DNA of 64,000 nucleotides from Patiria pectinifera (Eukaryota; Echinodermata; Asteroidea; Valvatida; Asterinidae), in contig CM057136.1 in the NCBI GenBank assembly GCA_029964075.1, forward strand, positions 16,232,381-16,296,380. The letters run 5' to 3'. The position numbers and the translations under genes were made by a program. Numbering within the stretch: the stretch's first letter is position 1; every line of letters starts with the position of its first letter. Below, one piece after another: positions 1 to 11,096 of the stretch. The notes beneath the pieces were generated by a model. It saw only the letters and a program-made list of their open reading frames with translations. It made no database searches and was not told where the DNA came from.

Positions 1-522
1 AACCAGATCAAATTTGTTTGCAACTTACGTTTTAAAACAAAACTGCATAATATAAATTGACATGCCATCTCCGCATAACATTTTGAAATTACAACCATCT
101 TTTACAATTTTGTTGTGATATTTTACAGCGTGACATTACAAGACAAGAATTTGATGTTCATCTTCTACAAGAAACTATTTTACATGCAGAAAAAAGCTTT
201 TAAATAATCATCTCCTTTGAGCGTTGAAATAAACACTAACATGCGTTATACCTGTCAATAAAGCTACAGGAATATCGCTCACAAAAAACACGAAACTAGT
301 GTATCTGATTCCTACATTAATTTAAAAACAAAATTGTTTTGAAATAAAAGGTATTTTATTCTCATTTGTTTTTGGCACAGGTTTTTTATATCTTCAATAT
401 ATCAACTAATTGAAATTAAAAAAAACAATTAAATTGTCATGCAACTATGCCATGCATTTACAACAATGCTTCTGTCGATTTTGCTTCAATTATAATAACC
501 TACGGTCCCTTCATATTTCCCT

Positions 523-666
523 GAGACCTAATGACGTCACGCTTTGTTTACATGTGCGTGTTTTTCCTATAGGCAGACGGTCCCTACTTCGTCTGGCGTC
601 CCGACTTCGCTCCCATAGGAAAGCGCATATGTAAACAAAGCCATTACGTCATTAGGTCTTAGGTCT
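523..666. repeat. Fold-back (inverted) repeat, MITE-like
   Basis: The left arm begins GAGACCTAATGACGTCACGC and runs through TTTGTTTACATGTGCG to CCTATAG. The right arm is its imperfect complement, from CCTATAGGA/CCCATAGGA through GTAAACAAAG to CATTAGGTCTTAGGTC. The loop of about 40 bases holds short CGGTCCC and CGTCTGG motifs. The left arm carries a palindromic CRE (TGACGTCA, 532-539), while the right arm has a decayed copy (TACGTCA). No target-site duplication is clear. Confidence 0.6.
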
Positions 667-1743
667 ATTTACAGCCATTTTGCATTGCAGATATCTCAGG
701 ATATTGTTCTTTGTTCTTTGAGTAACAATGGTTCCGCAAACGGTTTACTCATGCCCATCTGGGGATACAAAACCACTGCCCTCTGACTCCGCCCTAACGC
801 ATAAGGTCTATTGTTAATTTTCTTTCTTTATTTCTTTTGGTCGTATTCAATTTATACACAATTCCTTAGAGAAGAATGTCATTATTGTCCTCTTGGCATC
901 GGTATTTAAGAAAGGACAAGAATGTTACACTGGTTGCGCGATTGGATCGTTTTACGTAACGAGAAGGGGTTAGATTTAAAACACTAATTCAATCAGGTCA
1001 AGGGATCTACGTCGTGTTTTTCTTGCTCCATGTTGGCCGTACATACTGACTTAGGAAGACGTTCACTTGCTACAACTGAGGATTTTGTAGCCGGCACATT
1101 ACGCACCGGGGACAGAGTTTCTGAGCTGGACTTGATTTCAATGTGGAGCCTAAAACTATGGTAAGTCCTGTTGCCCAATTAGAATTTATTTGCTTGCACA
1201 AATATCAATGTTATACAATCGATAACTAAGAAGCAGTGTATATACAAACGAACGGGACTAGTATCTAGACGTCTTCAATGATATACGATAAGACAAGAGA
1301 AATCAAGTGATTTCCTTATATTATTATCGATCAGGCCATGTCATGTTAATTATCTGGACCATATGAACCTCGTTTACAAGGTGTCGAGCAGTACGCTCCC
1401 GTCACACCCTGGTAATGGATCGTTTGCATATCCAAAATTGATGGTTACGTAAAACATGAAGTTAAAATGTTACAACCTTATCAATCCAATATGCAGTATC
1501 ACATTGCATATTAATTATGAGCAAATTGGAAAGAAAAAGACTGTTTTTGAGAAGGTGCGGACGTATAATTAAAATGAACGTAAATACACTTTGGGAGTAA
1601 CAACACCAAGTAGGCTACACGATAAAAATCCATTGCTAATTGCGGTATCGAATCAGGATACAGGAAGAAAGTCAAACCCAGTGCTTACCATTGGAAACGA
1701 GGTTGAAAACAAAGTAAGCTCTGGGACGAGGTTGGGACCTTAT

Positions 1744-1870
1744 AATTAGCCTATTTGAGATATGACGGACACAATAATGAGGGCGCTGTTTGGTGTGGGT
1801 AAATACAACAGATTTCATCCAAATCAAGCAGCGCCCACCTATTGTGTCAATTATCTCAAATAGGCTAATT
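1744..1870. repeat. Short palindromic MITE-like element
   Basis: The left arm AATTAGCCTATTTGAGATAT and the following GACACAATA...GGGCGCTG pair with the right arm CAGCGCCC...TATTGTGTCAAT...CTCAAATAGGCTAATT. The whole is an imperfect hairpin of about 127 bases with a loop of about 35. This is typical of a small non-autonomous DNA transposon. The superfamily cannot be assigned. Confidence 0.6.
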
Positions 1871-2743
1871 GACATAGTACAGAACAAAAGTTGCGTTAAG
1901 CTGTTTCCTTTGTGAACGTGTTGGCTACCGCAATAAATTCACCTCTTCAGTGTTTTGTTTCATGTCTATTACAGCCCCCGTTTTGCTTTAAAGACAATTT
2001 TAAAACTAAAATTAAAATTTTGTTAATTTCAAGTCTGCAAATGCTCACATGGAGAGCCATTAGACCAGACATTTAACGTTGACTGAATTGTGGGACAGTT
2101 AAAAGGGGAATTTTGGCTTGAATACCCCGAAAATTTCATGTTTTGGATTGTTAACTTATCCTATTTCAAAGGTCTGGTTGAAAAGAAACTAACCTAATGT
2201 CTTACCGTTCCCGAGAAATGACCGAAAAAACCCCGGTTGTTTACATCGGACGCCGCGGACTTTTGTGGCATAAGCATAGCCGACGGTCTCTATTCAATGT
2301 GCTGTAAACGTTGTGCATGTGTGCGCGCCACAAAATACAGATAACACTGATGCATGTTGTTTCTTACACGTCCGCAGAATGCGAACCACTGTGCGGCAGG
2401 ATTCACAACTAGCACTCAACTGCTCGATTTTTCGGATTCACAAAATTGTGATCCCGAAATTCGTTCTCGCATAGTTCTCCCAAGAGTAGCACAAAAATGC
2501 CAAATTCTTAAAGGATGGTTGGGTGGCCGTATATATCCTACTTTTAAATGCTCTTTCAAATAAATATAAAATTTTGTTTAAGACGCGTTTTGTAGCCCAC
2601 TTGAGCGCATTCAAGGCCGTAATGTCCCTTTAATAATGAAAGTCCCTACTCAACCGCAAACCGTTCCACAATGCAATACAGCGTACACTACGCACTTCCC
2701 GATCTCTGAGTAAAGAGTGTTTCAATGTCTCATTATTTTGAAT

Positions 2744-5700
2744 TTATGATTCACCCTCCTGGTGGCGCTCTGTAGCCCGTAGTAGGTAAAGGTCAGGAAC
2801 GCGCGCGAAGCTCCCGTGACCCCGGAAATCGAGGGGCGGGGAACCGTCGACCTTCCGGAAGTTGAACCGATGCAACAAATGGGTGAAGAGAAGGTACATC
2901 TCCATCCGAGCAAGATGGCGGCCAATGCAAATACGGTTCCCTGTAGAGAGTAATGGAAGAGCATGCAAAAGTATTATGGATCTACAGATAATATTATTCA
3001 ACTGATCGGAGAGTAAACGGTCATTCCAATACCAGGGAAAGCATACTACGATCGACATGCAATTAGGCAGTGCAAAGTTAGAATCTGGATTCATTTCCCT
3101 TACCAGTGGAATAAACAGTGTTCCAGTAAAGGAGGGGATACTTAGGAGTCCTAATTTGGTGGAGGTGGCACTCAATGGTTGTGGGATAATTTAATTTAAA
3201 ACTCAGTGTTTTTTTATCAAATTCTGAGCGGGACGCATAAGGGGACAAAACGTTTTGTTTTATAAGAGGTTCGGTATCTCAAGTTATCTATTTTATACCT
3301 CTGATGAAAAAAAGGAACAGTAATCACAAATTTGCCATGAGGGATCTGATACCTCAACTCACCTGCACTGAACGAAACGATGCCATCAGCTCCCTTCAGC
3401 GAGTTAGACTCGGTCAAGAATCTCTCTGGGTTGAACTTCGCCGGCTCCTTCCACACCTTGGGGTCGTAGTGGATGGCCCAGGTGTTCGGTATCACTGGGG
3501 TTCGTGCTGGGATGGTGTAGCCGTACAGGTTGAATTCGTCAGTGGAGACGTGGGCGGCTCCTAGCGGGGCTACCGTCGAAAAACGCTGGAGCTCTAAGAG
3601 AGTGGCTTGGGTGTATGGTAGAGCTGCTTCATCGGAGAGTTGAGGCATCCGATTGGGTCCTACCACTCGGTCTAGTTCCTCCTGGACTCGTGCCTGGACC
3701 TCCGGGTACGCGATCATGTACATCAAACCCCATCGGAGGGTAGTGGAGACATTCTCTGTACCGGCTGAGTACAGGTGTATTAGGGTATGCGGGAGGTTCT
3801 CCGTACTGATGTGAGACTCGGTCTCGCCGCTCTGCACCTTGGCGAGTATCTCACCGAGGTAGGCATCCGTGAAGTCCTTTGGGTTGCCAGGGTCCAGGTT
3901 CTTACGGTGTTCCTTGATGATACCGATCATGTACCTACACTCTGTTGTACCAAACTCGGCCAGCCGCTTCTTGGAATCCAGAGGGAGATGCTTGATGAGA
4001 GGGGCGCTTTGGATGGCCCCAGAGGTGCCCATGAGATGAGTTATCTCGGCAATCATGTCCAGGAAGGCTTTGTACTTATCGTCATCGTATTCGTGCCTGA
4101 TGCTGAACAGCAAAGTGGAAATGATGTTGGAGACGCAGATCATCATGGGAAACTTGGGGTCGAAGGGTTTACCTTCATGGGATGCGATCTCGTCCAGTAC
4201 CGTCCGGGCTTCTTGAGCGATCTTTTCTTCGTGGACTGGCCGGCCAGCTCCCAGACTCTCCAAGGTACGGATGCTGAAGCTCCGCTGCTCTTTCCAGCAA
4301 TCGCCAGATGCGAAAGCCACACCTGTTTGTGCAATAAAAAAGTAGAGTGTTGACGATAGGGGAGAAGTGGAACTTTTTTTCTGTGGTAACCATTAACAAA
4401 ACTCTTCTTTGATTGACAAAGTGATGAATCTGAAAATAACCAGACGGAGATAATCCTTAATGGTTTGATTTTATAATGTTAATTTTACTTACTTAACCTT
4501 ATAATCAAATCAGTGCTTTGATTTTAAAATGTTTGAGTCATTTTTAAATTCCTTTAAAAAACATTAAGGTCGTATGCCAACCTTAGCCATATTCCAATAT
4601 GCCAATTGTTGAAAAAAAAAAATGCGCCAGACTGTGTTTATTCTGACAACGTGCCATAAGTATTGATTGATCAAATATTAATACAGTCCACTAATACAAA
4701 AATCCTTCAAAAGATTATTGATAAACAGGAACCGGTGATTATCTCCGTGCTGCATGTTTTTTGTAAACCGTCCCATAATCTGTCTGTGTATGCTATCAAG
4801 TCTGACATCACTGATGGTTTCTATACATGACATGTTCATGTTTTTAAAACACGATCGGTTTGTGCATGGGCGTCGCCAGGATTTTTTCTAGAGGGGGGCA
4901 AAAAAATGTTTTGCCAAAAAATGTTTGTATTTCTCAACACATTCTCGATTTATCAGTTTTAGAGGGGGGCAGGGACATTTTGCCCCCCCCCCCCAACTCA
5001 ATAAATTTACACCACTTTGTCTTCGCGCCTCTTTTTCTTTTCTTTTTTTCCTTTTTTTTTTTCTTCCTTTTTTTTTTTTTTTTTTGCTTTTTCGGGGGGG
5101 GGGGGTTTCGTGCAACGTATGCAAGTGCCTTAAAACCCCCACAATCTTCCAGAAAAAAAATCTCGTAAAAACGAACTTCCAGAAAAAAAATCTCGTAAAA
5201 ACGAACTTCCAGAAAAAAAATCTCGTAAAAACGAACTTCCAGAAAAAAAATCTCGTAAAAACGAACTTCGAGAAAAAAAATCTCGTAAAAACGAACTTCC
5301 AGAAAAAAAAATCTCGTAAAAACGAACTTCCAGAAAAAAAATCTCGTAAAAACGAACTTCCAGAAAAAAAATCTCGTAAAAACGAACTTCGAGAAAAAAA
5401 ATCTCGTAAAAACGAACTTCCAGAAAAAAAATCTCGTAAAAACGACAAAATATATTCTTGATGGCACTACAGGGCTTTCGTATACTTCTTGGTATAACAG
5501 ATAACTTGGTTCAATGCACTTTATGTATCAGATGTTTTTTTATCTTTAAGGTCGGACAGACCAAACAATTTAGAGTGCATTTAACTACTAATAGTCACGA
5601 GTGCTGGTTATCATATCGTCTACAAAAGTGGAACTAAACCAACTGACCTTGCTATAGGACAAAATTCATGTTATTCATTAACTTCTTTAATTATTTTGAA

Positions 5701-7755
5701 TAGAGAAAGACCTGTAGGCCTACGTGCTGGAATGAATTGACTGAAACAAATATTAAAGATGAAACCTGGATTGAGTTTCAGCACTGGTCTTCTTGGCAGT
5801 ATAACAGAAGATTGCTCTTTCGTGTTCAGAGTTGTATAGAATTTATCACGGGTCCAATTACAAGTCTTTACAAGTCCAAATACAAGTCACCGCTTGTGAC
5901 AAGTAACAGGGTGTCCATGACAAGAGAAAGCTTTGTCGCACTTAATTTGAGGACCTTGTTACTTATTAGAGACTGTTGATTGACTTATCAGATAAGTTTT
6001 CAGATCTTTCTATAGAATTTCTCCGTGCTCTGTGCTGAGCTCACTGCTAACTATAAAATATAAGATAGTTCTTCATGAGGAAAACCATGTGCTTAATAGT
6101 ACCAGGTCATGTATTCCATGTACCTCAGCGACAAAAAGGGTAGAATTTTGGAAAACAGTTTTTCAGCGGGGCTTGCCCGATCTACCTTTACTCCGACTCA
6201 AGTGGGTCGTATTAATAGATCGGTGTATCTGGGGGTTTCTTTCAATGTCATGGACCTTTGCAGTCAGTCCTTTTTCATGTCCTGTTTAAACCAGAGGAAG
6301 CCGGATTGATATAGAATGTTTATTCAAGCTTACATTGACATGTGGTTTGGGCAAAGACTATCTTTGTTCCTTGTTCTACAGGGTGAGTCAAAAAGAAAGT
6401 GACTCGCATAGATTAATGATTTTTGCACTTCAAAAAGCAATTAAATTTGACGGATCAACGAAGCAAATATTAAAAGAGCATGAACATCCACTCATTTAAG
6501 AAAAATAATAAGGAAGAAGTTATGCATATTTTAAGAATCCAGTTTTACAGCTGTCTATATGGATTCAGATGCAAATGAGATGTGTATAATTTTTAGTCAA
6601 GACTGAAAGATTATTTCTACTTTTTTTGTGTTTTAAATATGCCGATTTTTTTTGATTTTTTTCTGAAATAATGATGGTGCATGGTTTTTGTCTATTTTCC
6701 TGTGTAAATTTTCATTCATCCACGAAGGCAGGAAACGCCCTTGTTTCCTTGTATTTGAACGGTATATGATCATTATATATAGGAGACAGCTGAATTTTGT
6801 GACGTTTGTATTACAGTAGACATAACTTATGAATTCATATGAAAATTACGTGAAATTTTCACGGTTATACTGGTCAATATATAAACTTTATAACTGTTAT
6901 TTTTATTAAACGGAGTAAGCCACATATTGTTTTAGTATTTGTCTTTTTCATCAGGTCTCTTTGTTTTTGACTCACCCTGTATGGTTAAAACAAATGATGC
7001 AAAAGTGTTCCACTATCATTTTACAATTGATATCAGGCTCAATAACCGCCTAGGAAAATAGTTCCACTATTTGTGTTTTAGAAAAGTCTTAAATGTTATC
7101 AATACGATTATGACGTCCAAGAATTGTAAAGGAAATACCCTTTTTAGGCTGAGAGCTGCAAAGTGTGTTAAGACAGTGAAAATCCCTGCATGTAGGGATA
7201 CTGCTTCGGGGTGGATTCGAACTGGGCGCACACTGAAATGAAAGGCGTGAGCCAGTACTGGGTTCTCAAATTGCCTACGTACCGGTATATTGGCAGTCAC
7301 ACGCAGTGAGAAGTGTGCAATGGCACTGCCCAATTCTGGGCAGACAGCCCTAGCAAAAAGATACCAAGATCGATGGTATCCATCCTACCTTTTCCGAGGG
7401 AGTGATTCTTAACCTTCATCCTCGGTCGGTCGTTCATCTCCCGTCGTTGGTACGCCTCCTTGATCGCCTCGGCATCATTCAAGACCACCACAACTCGTCC
7501 GAAGGCCGTGAAACTGAACACTTTACCGTACCTTCCAGCCACCCTCGCCAGTGCCTCGTGCCGCTGAAGTCCGTACAACCAGTCCATCAGGAGCAAGTAC
7601 GGCACCAGGCCAAAATACGGCAGCCCCCATGGTCCGGGAGGGAGGTTACCCCTCCGGTTCCACAGGCCGTAGGTAACGGCCAGCGACACTGCTATCAAAA
7701 CGACGACGTTACGGTTGAGCATTTGCTCATAGACGTACTCGATGGCGGACTCCAT
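2744..7755 (-). CDS. Cytochrome P450, CYP2-like (clan 2), three coding exons
   Basis: Haem-thiolate monooxygenase expected in the ER membrane. Exons on the minus strand are 7755-7389, 4322-3363 and 2940-2744. All junctions are GT-AG and in phase, giving 507 residues, the normal P450 length. Visible parts: a signal anchor (about residues 16-31), the proline hinge PPGP (39-42), the helix-C WxxxR as WKEQR (132-136), the I-helix AGTEN (309-313), the K-helix ExxR as ELQR (366-369), PERF (421-424), and the haem loop FSAGNRICIG (440-449) with Cys447. The haem loop is rebuilt exactly across the second intron. The ATG at 7755 lies just before the anchor; an upstream in-frame TTG is not needed. Odd points: the usual I-helix Thr is Asn313, and one 960-base exon encodes the middle of the protein. 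Overall organisation resembles the CYP2 family, but the subfamily and substrate are unknown. Confidence 0.93.
4860..5110. repeat. Fragment of a dispersed GGCGT(C/A)GCCAGG-type element with homopolymer tracts
   Basis: Begins GGGCGTCGCCAGGATTTTTTC followed by AGAGGGGGGCAAAAA, C-runs, a long pyrimidine tract (5031-5085) and a G-run. The opening resembles the terminal repeat GTGGCGTAGCCA seen intact at 14306-14471. No matching right terminus was found, so this is a truncated or single-ended copy inside P450 intron 1. Confidence 0.45.
5146..5445. repeat. 30-bp minisatellite, ten units, in P450 intron 1
   Basis: About ten head-to-tail copies of a 30-base unit: CTTCCAGAAAAAAAATCTCG then TAAAAACGAA. 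Copies are almost identical. Units 5 and 9 carry CTTCGAG instead of CTTCCAG, and one unit has an extra A. The 30-base period is a multiple of three, so long open frames appear on both strands (for example Lys/Asn-rich on plus and Phe-rich on minus). These frames shift at the extra A and start in low-complexity DNA, so I read them as artefacts. Confidence 0.95.
6379..6979. mobile_element. Tc1/mariner-like non-autonomous element (MITE)
   Basis: The left end is CAGGGTGAGTCAAAAAGAAA and the right end complements it (TTTTTGACTCACCCTG). The element is 601 bases and flanked on both sides by TA (6377-6378 and 6980-6981), the duplication produced by Tc1/mariner transposases. Only about 20 terminal bases are inverted. 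The interior is AT-rich with no transposase frame. It lies in P450 intron 1. The element at 10350-11041 has similar ends. Confidence 0.75.
7180..7330 (-). repeat. Possible tRNA-derived repeat remnant
   Basis: The minus strand reads TACTGGCTCACGCC followed about 25 bases later by AGTTCGAATCC, resembling degenerate pol III box A and box B. It lies in P450 intron 1, just inside the exon 1 donor. No tail or target duplication was identified. The assignment is weak. Confidence 0.3.
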
Positions 7756-7800
7756 TTTGTTCAGAATGTCAACCCCTCTAGCCTTAAATTCAGCCGTCAA

Positions 7801-10349
7801 CTGAAAATCTCCTCCACCCAGCCCGATTAGCCTACTCCAGCCAGCCGGTGCGGGCCTTGAACTTATAGTGCCCCGAGAGGTCTATTTACACTGTGTGTCC
7901 CATGCATGGTTGGGTTCACCACCGGTGGTTCAAGGCCCTAATAATTGGTGTATTTATAGAACGAGGAATATGTACACCATGCACCTGTCGCAATGAGTAA
8001 TGTTTCCTTCTCATGTATACTGCGGATTTCGGATCAGTAACAACTCTACTAGGAAACAATTCTATTAATTAAGACTATGTTCTTTCACTTTCTGCCACAG
8101 TGTATCGCAAATCACTATCAAACACTCAGTATTAATAGTGTTACCCTGGATTTCTTTCCCCCAATAAAACAGTTTAGTTTTCAAACTGCGCATGTGCACA
8201 TCAGGATCAGACGATATTTGTGTGTTCCGTTTGGATAATAACAGCGGATATTCGCACACAAGTCTTTGGGGCAATGTGACTTAATCAGCAATTTAATTTC
8301 ATGAAATCAAATACATATGATGGTGCTTATAGCGCACATACGTTGAAGCCAAGATAGTTTAAAACAAGGTGAAATCCCAGCTTTTTGGGATTTTGTGTTT
8401 ATTTCACGCATACGTGTTTAAAATCGTCCGATAGTACATGTGCGTATATGTATATGCGCAGTTAGAATGAATAATAATCTGACCAAGAGAATTGCAAATA
8501 ATTTTACCGAGCAAGAATCTGACTGAGCAAGGACGCAATAAAATGACACGCCTGTAGAGAAGACTAACACGTAGAAAACACATCCCTGTTGTAACTCTGC
8601 AGATGTAATTAGGCTATGCCACAATCCTTCTTCGTGCGGAACGAAGCGTTACAGTTGCGCATGCATCGTATGCACCGTCTGCAGTTCTTTCTCCGTTCGT
8701 GATTTCTGGGACAATATCAACAAATCGATTTGCCTGATTTGTTGGCGTTTTCAACCCATGTAATTCTTTGCCGAGTTCGTGGCCTCCTGGGGTAAAAAAA
8801 ACTTTCATTTGCGTAACATTAAAACACGCCCCCTCCCCAGTCCTCCCCTCCCCCCCCCCCTTAAAGACCACGTACCTGCCCATCAGAAACTTTGAGGGTT
8901 TTATGCAGTTTGTTACTTCAGATTTAATTTTTAAAAATGGTTCTTTTATAACATAGTAGTAATGGAACATTAACCTTCCTTTCGAGGGAGTGGAATAAAT
9001 CGGCTTAAAAATGTCATGTCAATAGAAAGTCGTGAATACAAAATAACTCCGGAAAAATATGTGGTACGTGTTTCCTCTTTGCCACTCGTCCCAATCGGGA
9101 CTAGTCCCAGGCGCGGTTCTAGAGCCAATATTTGGGGGGGGGGGGCTAGCAAGGTGGATCTAGAATTTTTTCTGGGAGGCGTGCTGAAATGTAGACCGGT
9201 TATTTTCTCCGGACACTTAGGCCTCCACAAATCAATAGGGGGAGGGGGGGGGGGGCTCGTGCCATATTTTCAATGGGGAGCGCTGATAAAATCCTACAAT
9301 CAGGCACACTATAGGCCTATTAACTAAAAGTGTACAAATGGGGGAGACCGTTCCCATGTACGTCAAATTCCTACATTTTGCTAGTGCATTGGGGTTTTTT
9401 TATGAATTTTTTTTGGGGGGGGGCCTAGACAAAACCGCCACTGTCCCGATTAAATGTCAAAGCATGGTGATATTCTGGATCATGGTGCATCAATTCCCCC
9501 TAGCATCAAATTGTATGAAGTAAAAACAACTTTGCCGTCTAACTAAAATGCGAGTGCTGTTCTCCACTGATTTTAATCTTGCAGATTTATCTTGCAGATG
9601 TCCAACAGCACTGGACAAAAAAAACAAGAATGGAACAAGACCAGAACAAGACTGCACCTCTCTTTTTTTAATTTTTAAGCAAATTCGGTGGGAATCTTCT
9701 AATCGTTCAATCTTGCAGATTCTGTCAATTTTTGTATTATATTGAGATTCTTTTCTTCTCGTTCCTAGCCCATGGGTTCGCTATACAGTGACGCACTCTA
9801 GAGCGATGTTTTACACATAGTGCTTAGGGTGTAAAACTTAATTTCATACGTCTGGTTGGGAAAAACAAGATTTACCTGTAATTAACATGTGATCCGACTG
9901 CATACAGAACACACGGCAGTGCAAAATACTTATAAAGAGAAGAACTTTTGTACACAACTACTCGCATACCATATTTTGGTGCCATGATTACATCACTTTT
10001 CTTTTTTAAATACGATGTAAAATAAAACTTTATTTTTATCAAGAATATATTATATACAGTTTTGACCGGAACGTATGCTGTTAACATGTTGAGACCTAGT
10101 ACGAATTGTAGTGGACATTTCAACAAGTTAGCAGAAAGTAGCCCTTAATCACTGAAGTTTTTAAGATGGCTTTATTGAATAAACAGCCTGCTGTGTTCTT
10201 TCTCAACTTGATGGGGCTTCAGTTGTTGTAATGGCCTACTTTGACGGTGTAGATTTGAGAAACAGACTTGTTTTAAGATCGAACTTTAAACCATCAGTAA
10301 TCAATCCATTGGTAATCATTATAACAACATCGCTCTTCATTTGTTTTTA
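7801..10349. other. Intergenic, upstream of P450; low-complexity G-runs
   Basis: No convincing coding sequence. Contains several poly(G)/poly(C) runs (around 8848, 9137, 9241 and 9415) set in sequence such as GGCGCGGTTCTAGAGCC (around 9111). That is typical of dispersed repeats, but I found no paired terminus. Confidence 0.4.
7951..7958 (-). promoter_or_regulatory. Possible TATA box of the P450 gene
   Basis: The minus strand reads TATAAATA about 200 bases upstream of the P450 ATG, leaving room for a 5' UTR of roughly 165 bases. A palindromic ACCACCGGTGGT follows about 35 bases downstream of it. Position and sequence are suggestive only; no transcript evidence is available. Confidence 0.3.
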
Positions 10350-11041
10350 CAGGGTGAGTAAAAAAAATGCAAAGGAGCCATCGGGTTTTTTTTATATCCA
10401 AGTTCGAGGCTTTGAATGTTTAAAATTTTGTAAGAATGACATATTCATTAGTAACCTTGTGTGTGCAAAAAAAATTGAACTTAATCGCATTTACCGTTTA
10501 TCTTTTGTGAACCTTTTTACTGCGTTACCGGGTTTACACTTTTGTCCACGTGGCGTCTAAAATTGCATAAGAGCACAAAATGTGTCCCCCAGAGCCGTTC
10601 TTTTCATCCATGAGGTCTAGAGCTGAGGCATGCATTGCCTTGCAGGGTTGCCAAGTAGAGGACAGAGCTGCAATTGTGTGAACAATGAAGGACACAGTCA
10701 CTATAGTATAGCCCAGAGAAACTTTGCATAAACATGAAGAAGTGAAACAGAAAAAAAGCATGAGCTTTAAGGAACAGTCAGTTAAATCTGTGTTGACTCT
10801 AATGTCTTTATTGTACCGTTACCGCTCTTATGCAAAATTCTGATGCGTCGTGGACAAAAACCTAAATCGGGTACCGCAGTAAAAAAGTTCACAAAAGACA
10901 AATGGTAAATGCAGTTAACTTCATTTTTTTCAACACAAGGTTACTAATGAATATGTCATTCCTACAAAATTTAAAAACTTCAACTTGGTTTGGGAAAAAA
11001 TGGATCCTTTGCATTATTGCAGTTTCTTTTTAATCGCCCTG
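10350..11041. mobile_element. Long-armed fold-back MITE, TA-flanked
   Basis: Starts CAGGGTGAGTAAAAA and ends TTTTTAATCGCCCTG, flanked by TA at 10348-10349 and 11042-11043. About 220 bases at each end form an imperfect inverted repeat. The shared blocks include GAATGACATATTCATTAG, CTTTTGTGAAC, TTTTGTCCACG and TTGCATAAGAGC, each appearing as its complement in the other arm. The central loop (about 10575-10825) is unique. There is no transposase. The right end lies only 55 bases from the stop codon of the GPCR gene at 11097, so it probably forms part of that gene's 3' UTR or termination region. Confidence 0.8.
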
Positions 11042-11096
11042 TATTATTATTACTGTTATTATTAAAATCAATTAAATTTACCGAAACGAATTAGCT

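Larger units (their letters stand above)
1..2743. other. Non-coding 5' flank, no gene seen
   Basis: AT-rich DNA with many stop codons in all frames. I see no domain-bearing reading frame. It contains two fold-back repeats (523-666 and 1744-1870, listed separately). The stretch around 2040-2620 reads like a dispersed repeat, but I could not find its ends. The P450 gene ends at 2744, so its 3' UTR probably lies in the last few hundred bases; I saw no canonical AATAAA on the minus strand close to the stop. Confidence 0.5.

Noticed and set aside
2941..3175. Open frame running upstream of the P450 haem-loop exon, reading LPLLSTGNRICIG
   Set aside because: The part before GNRICIG is intron. A CTCTCTACAG acceptor at 2941-2942 joins in phase to the 3363 donor and restores FSAGNRICIG.
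4888..5467. Long overlapping open frames on both strands across the 30-base repeat
   Set aside because: The repeat period is a multiple of three, so frames stay open by default. The peptides are pure low complexity and the array lies inside the P450 intron.
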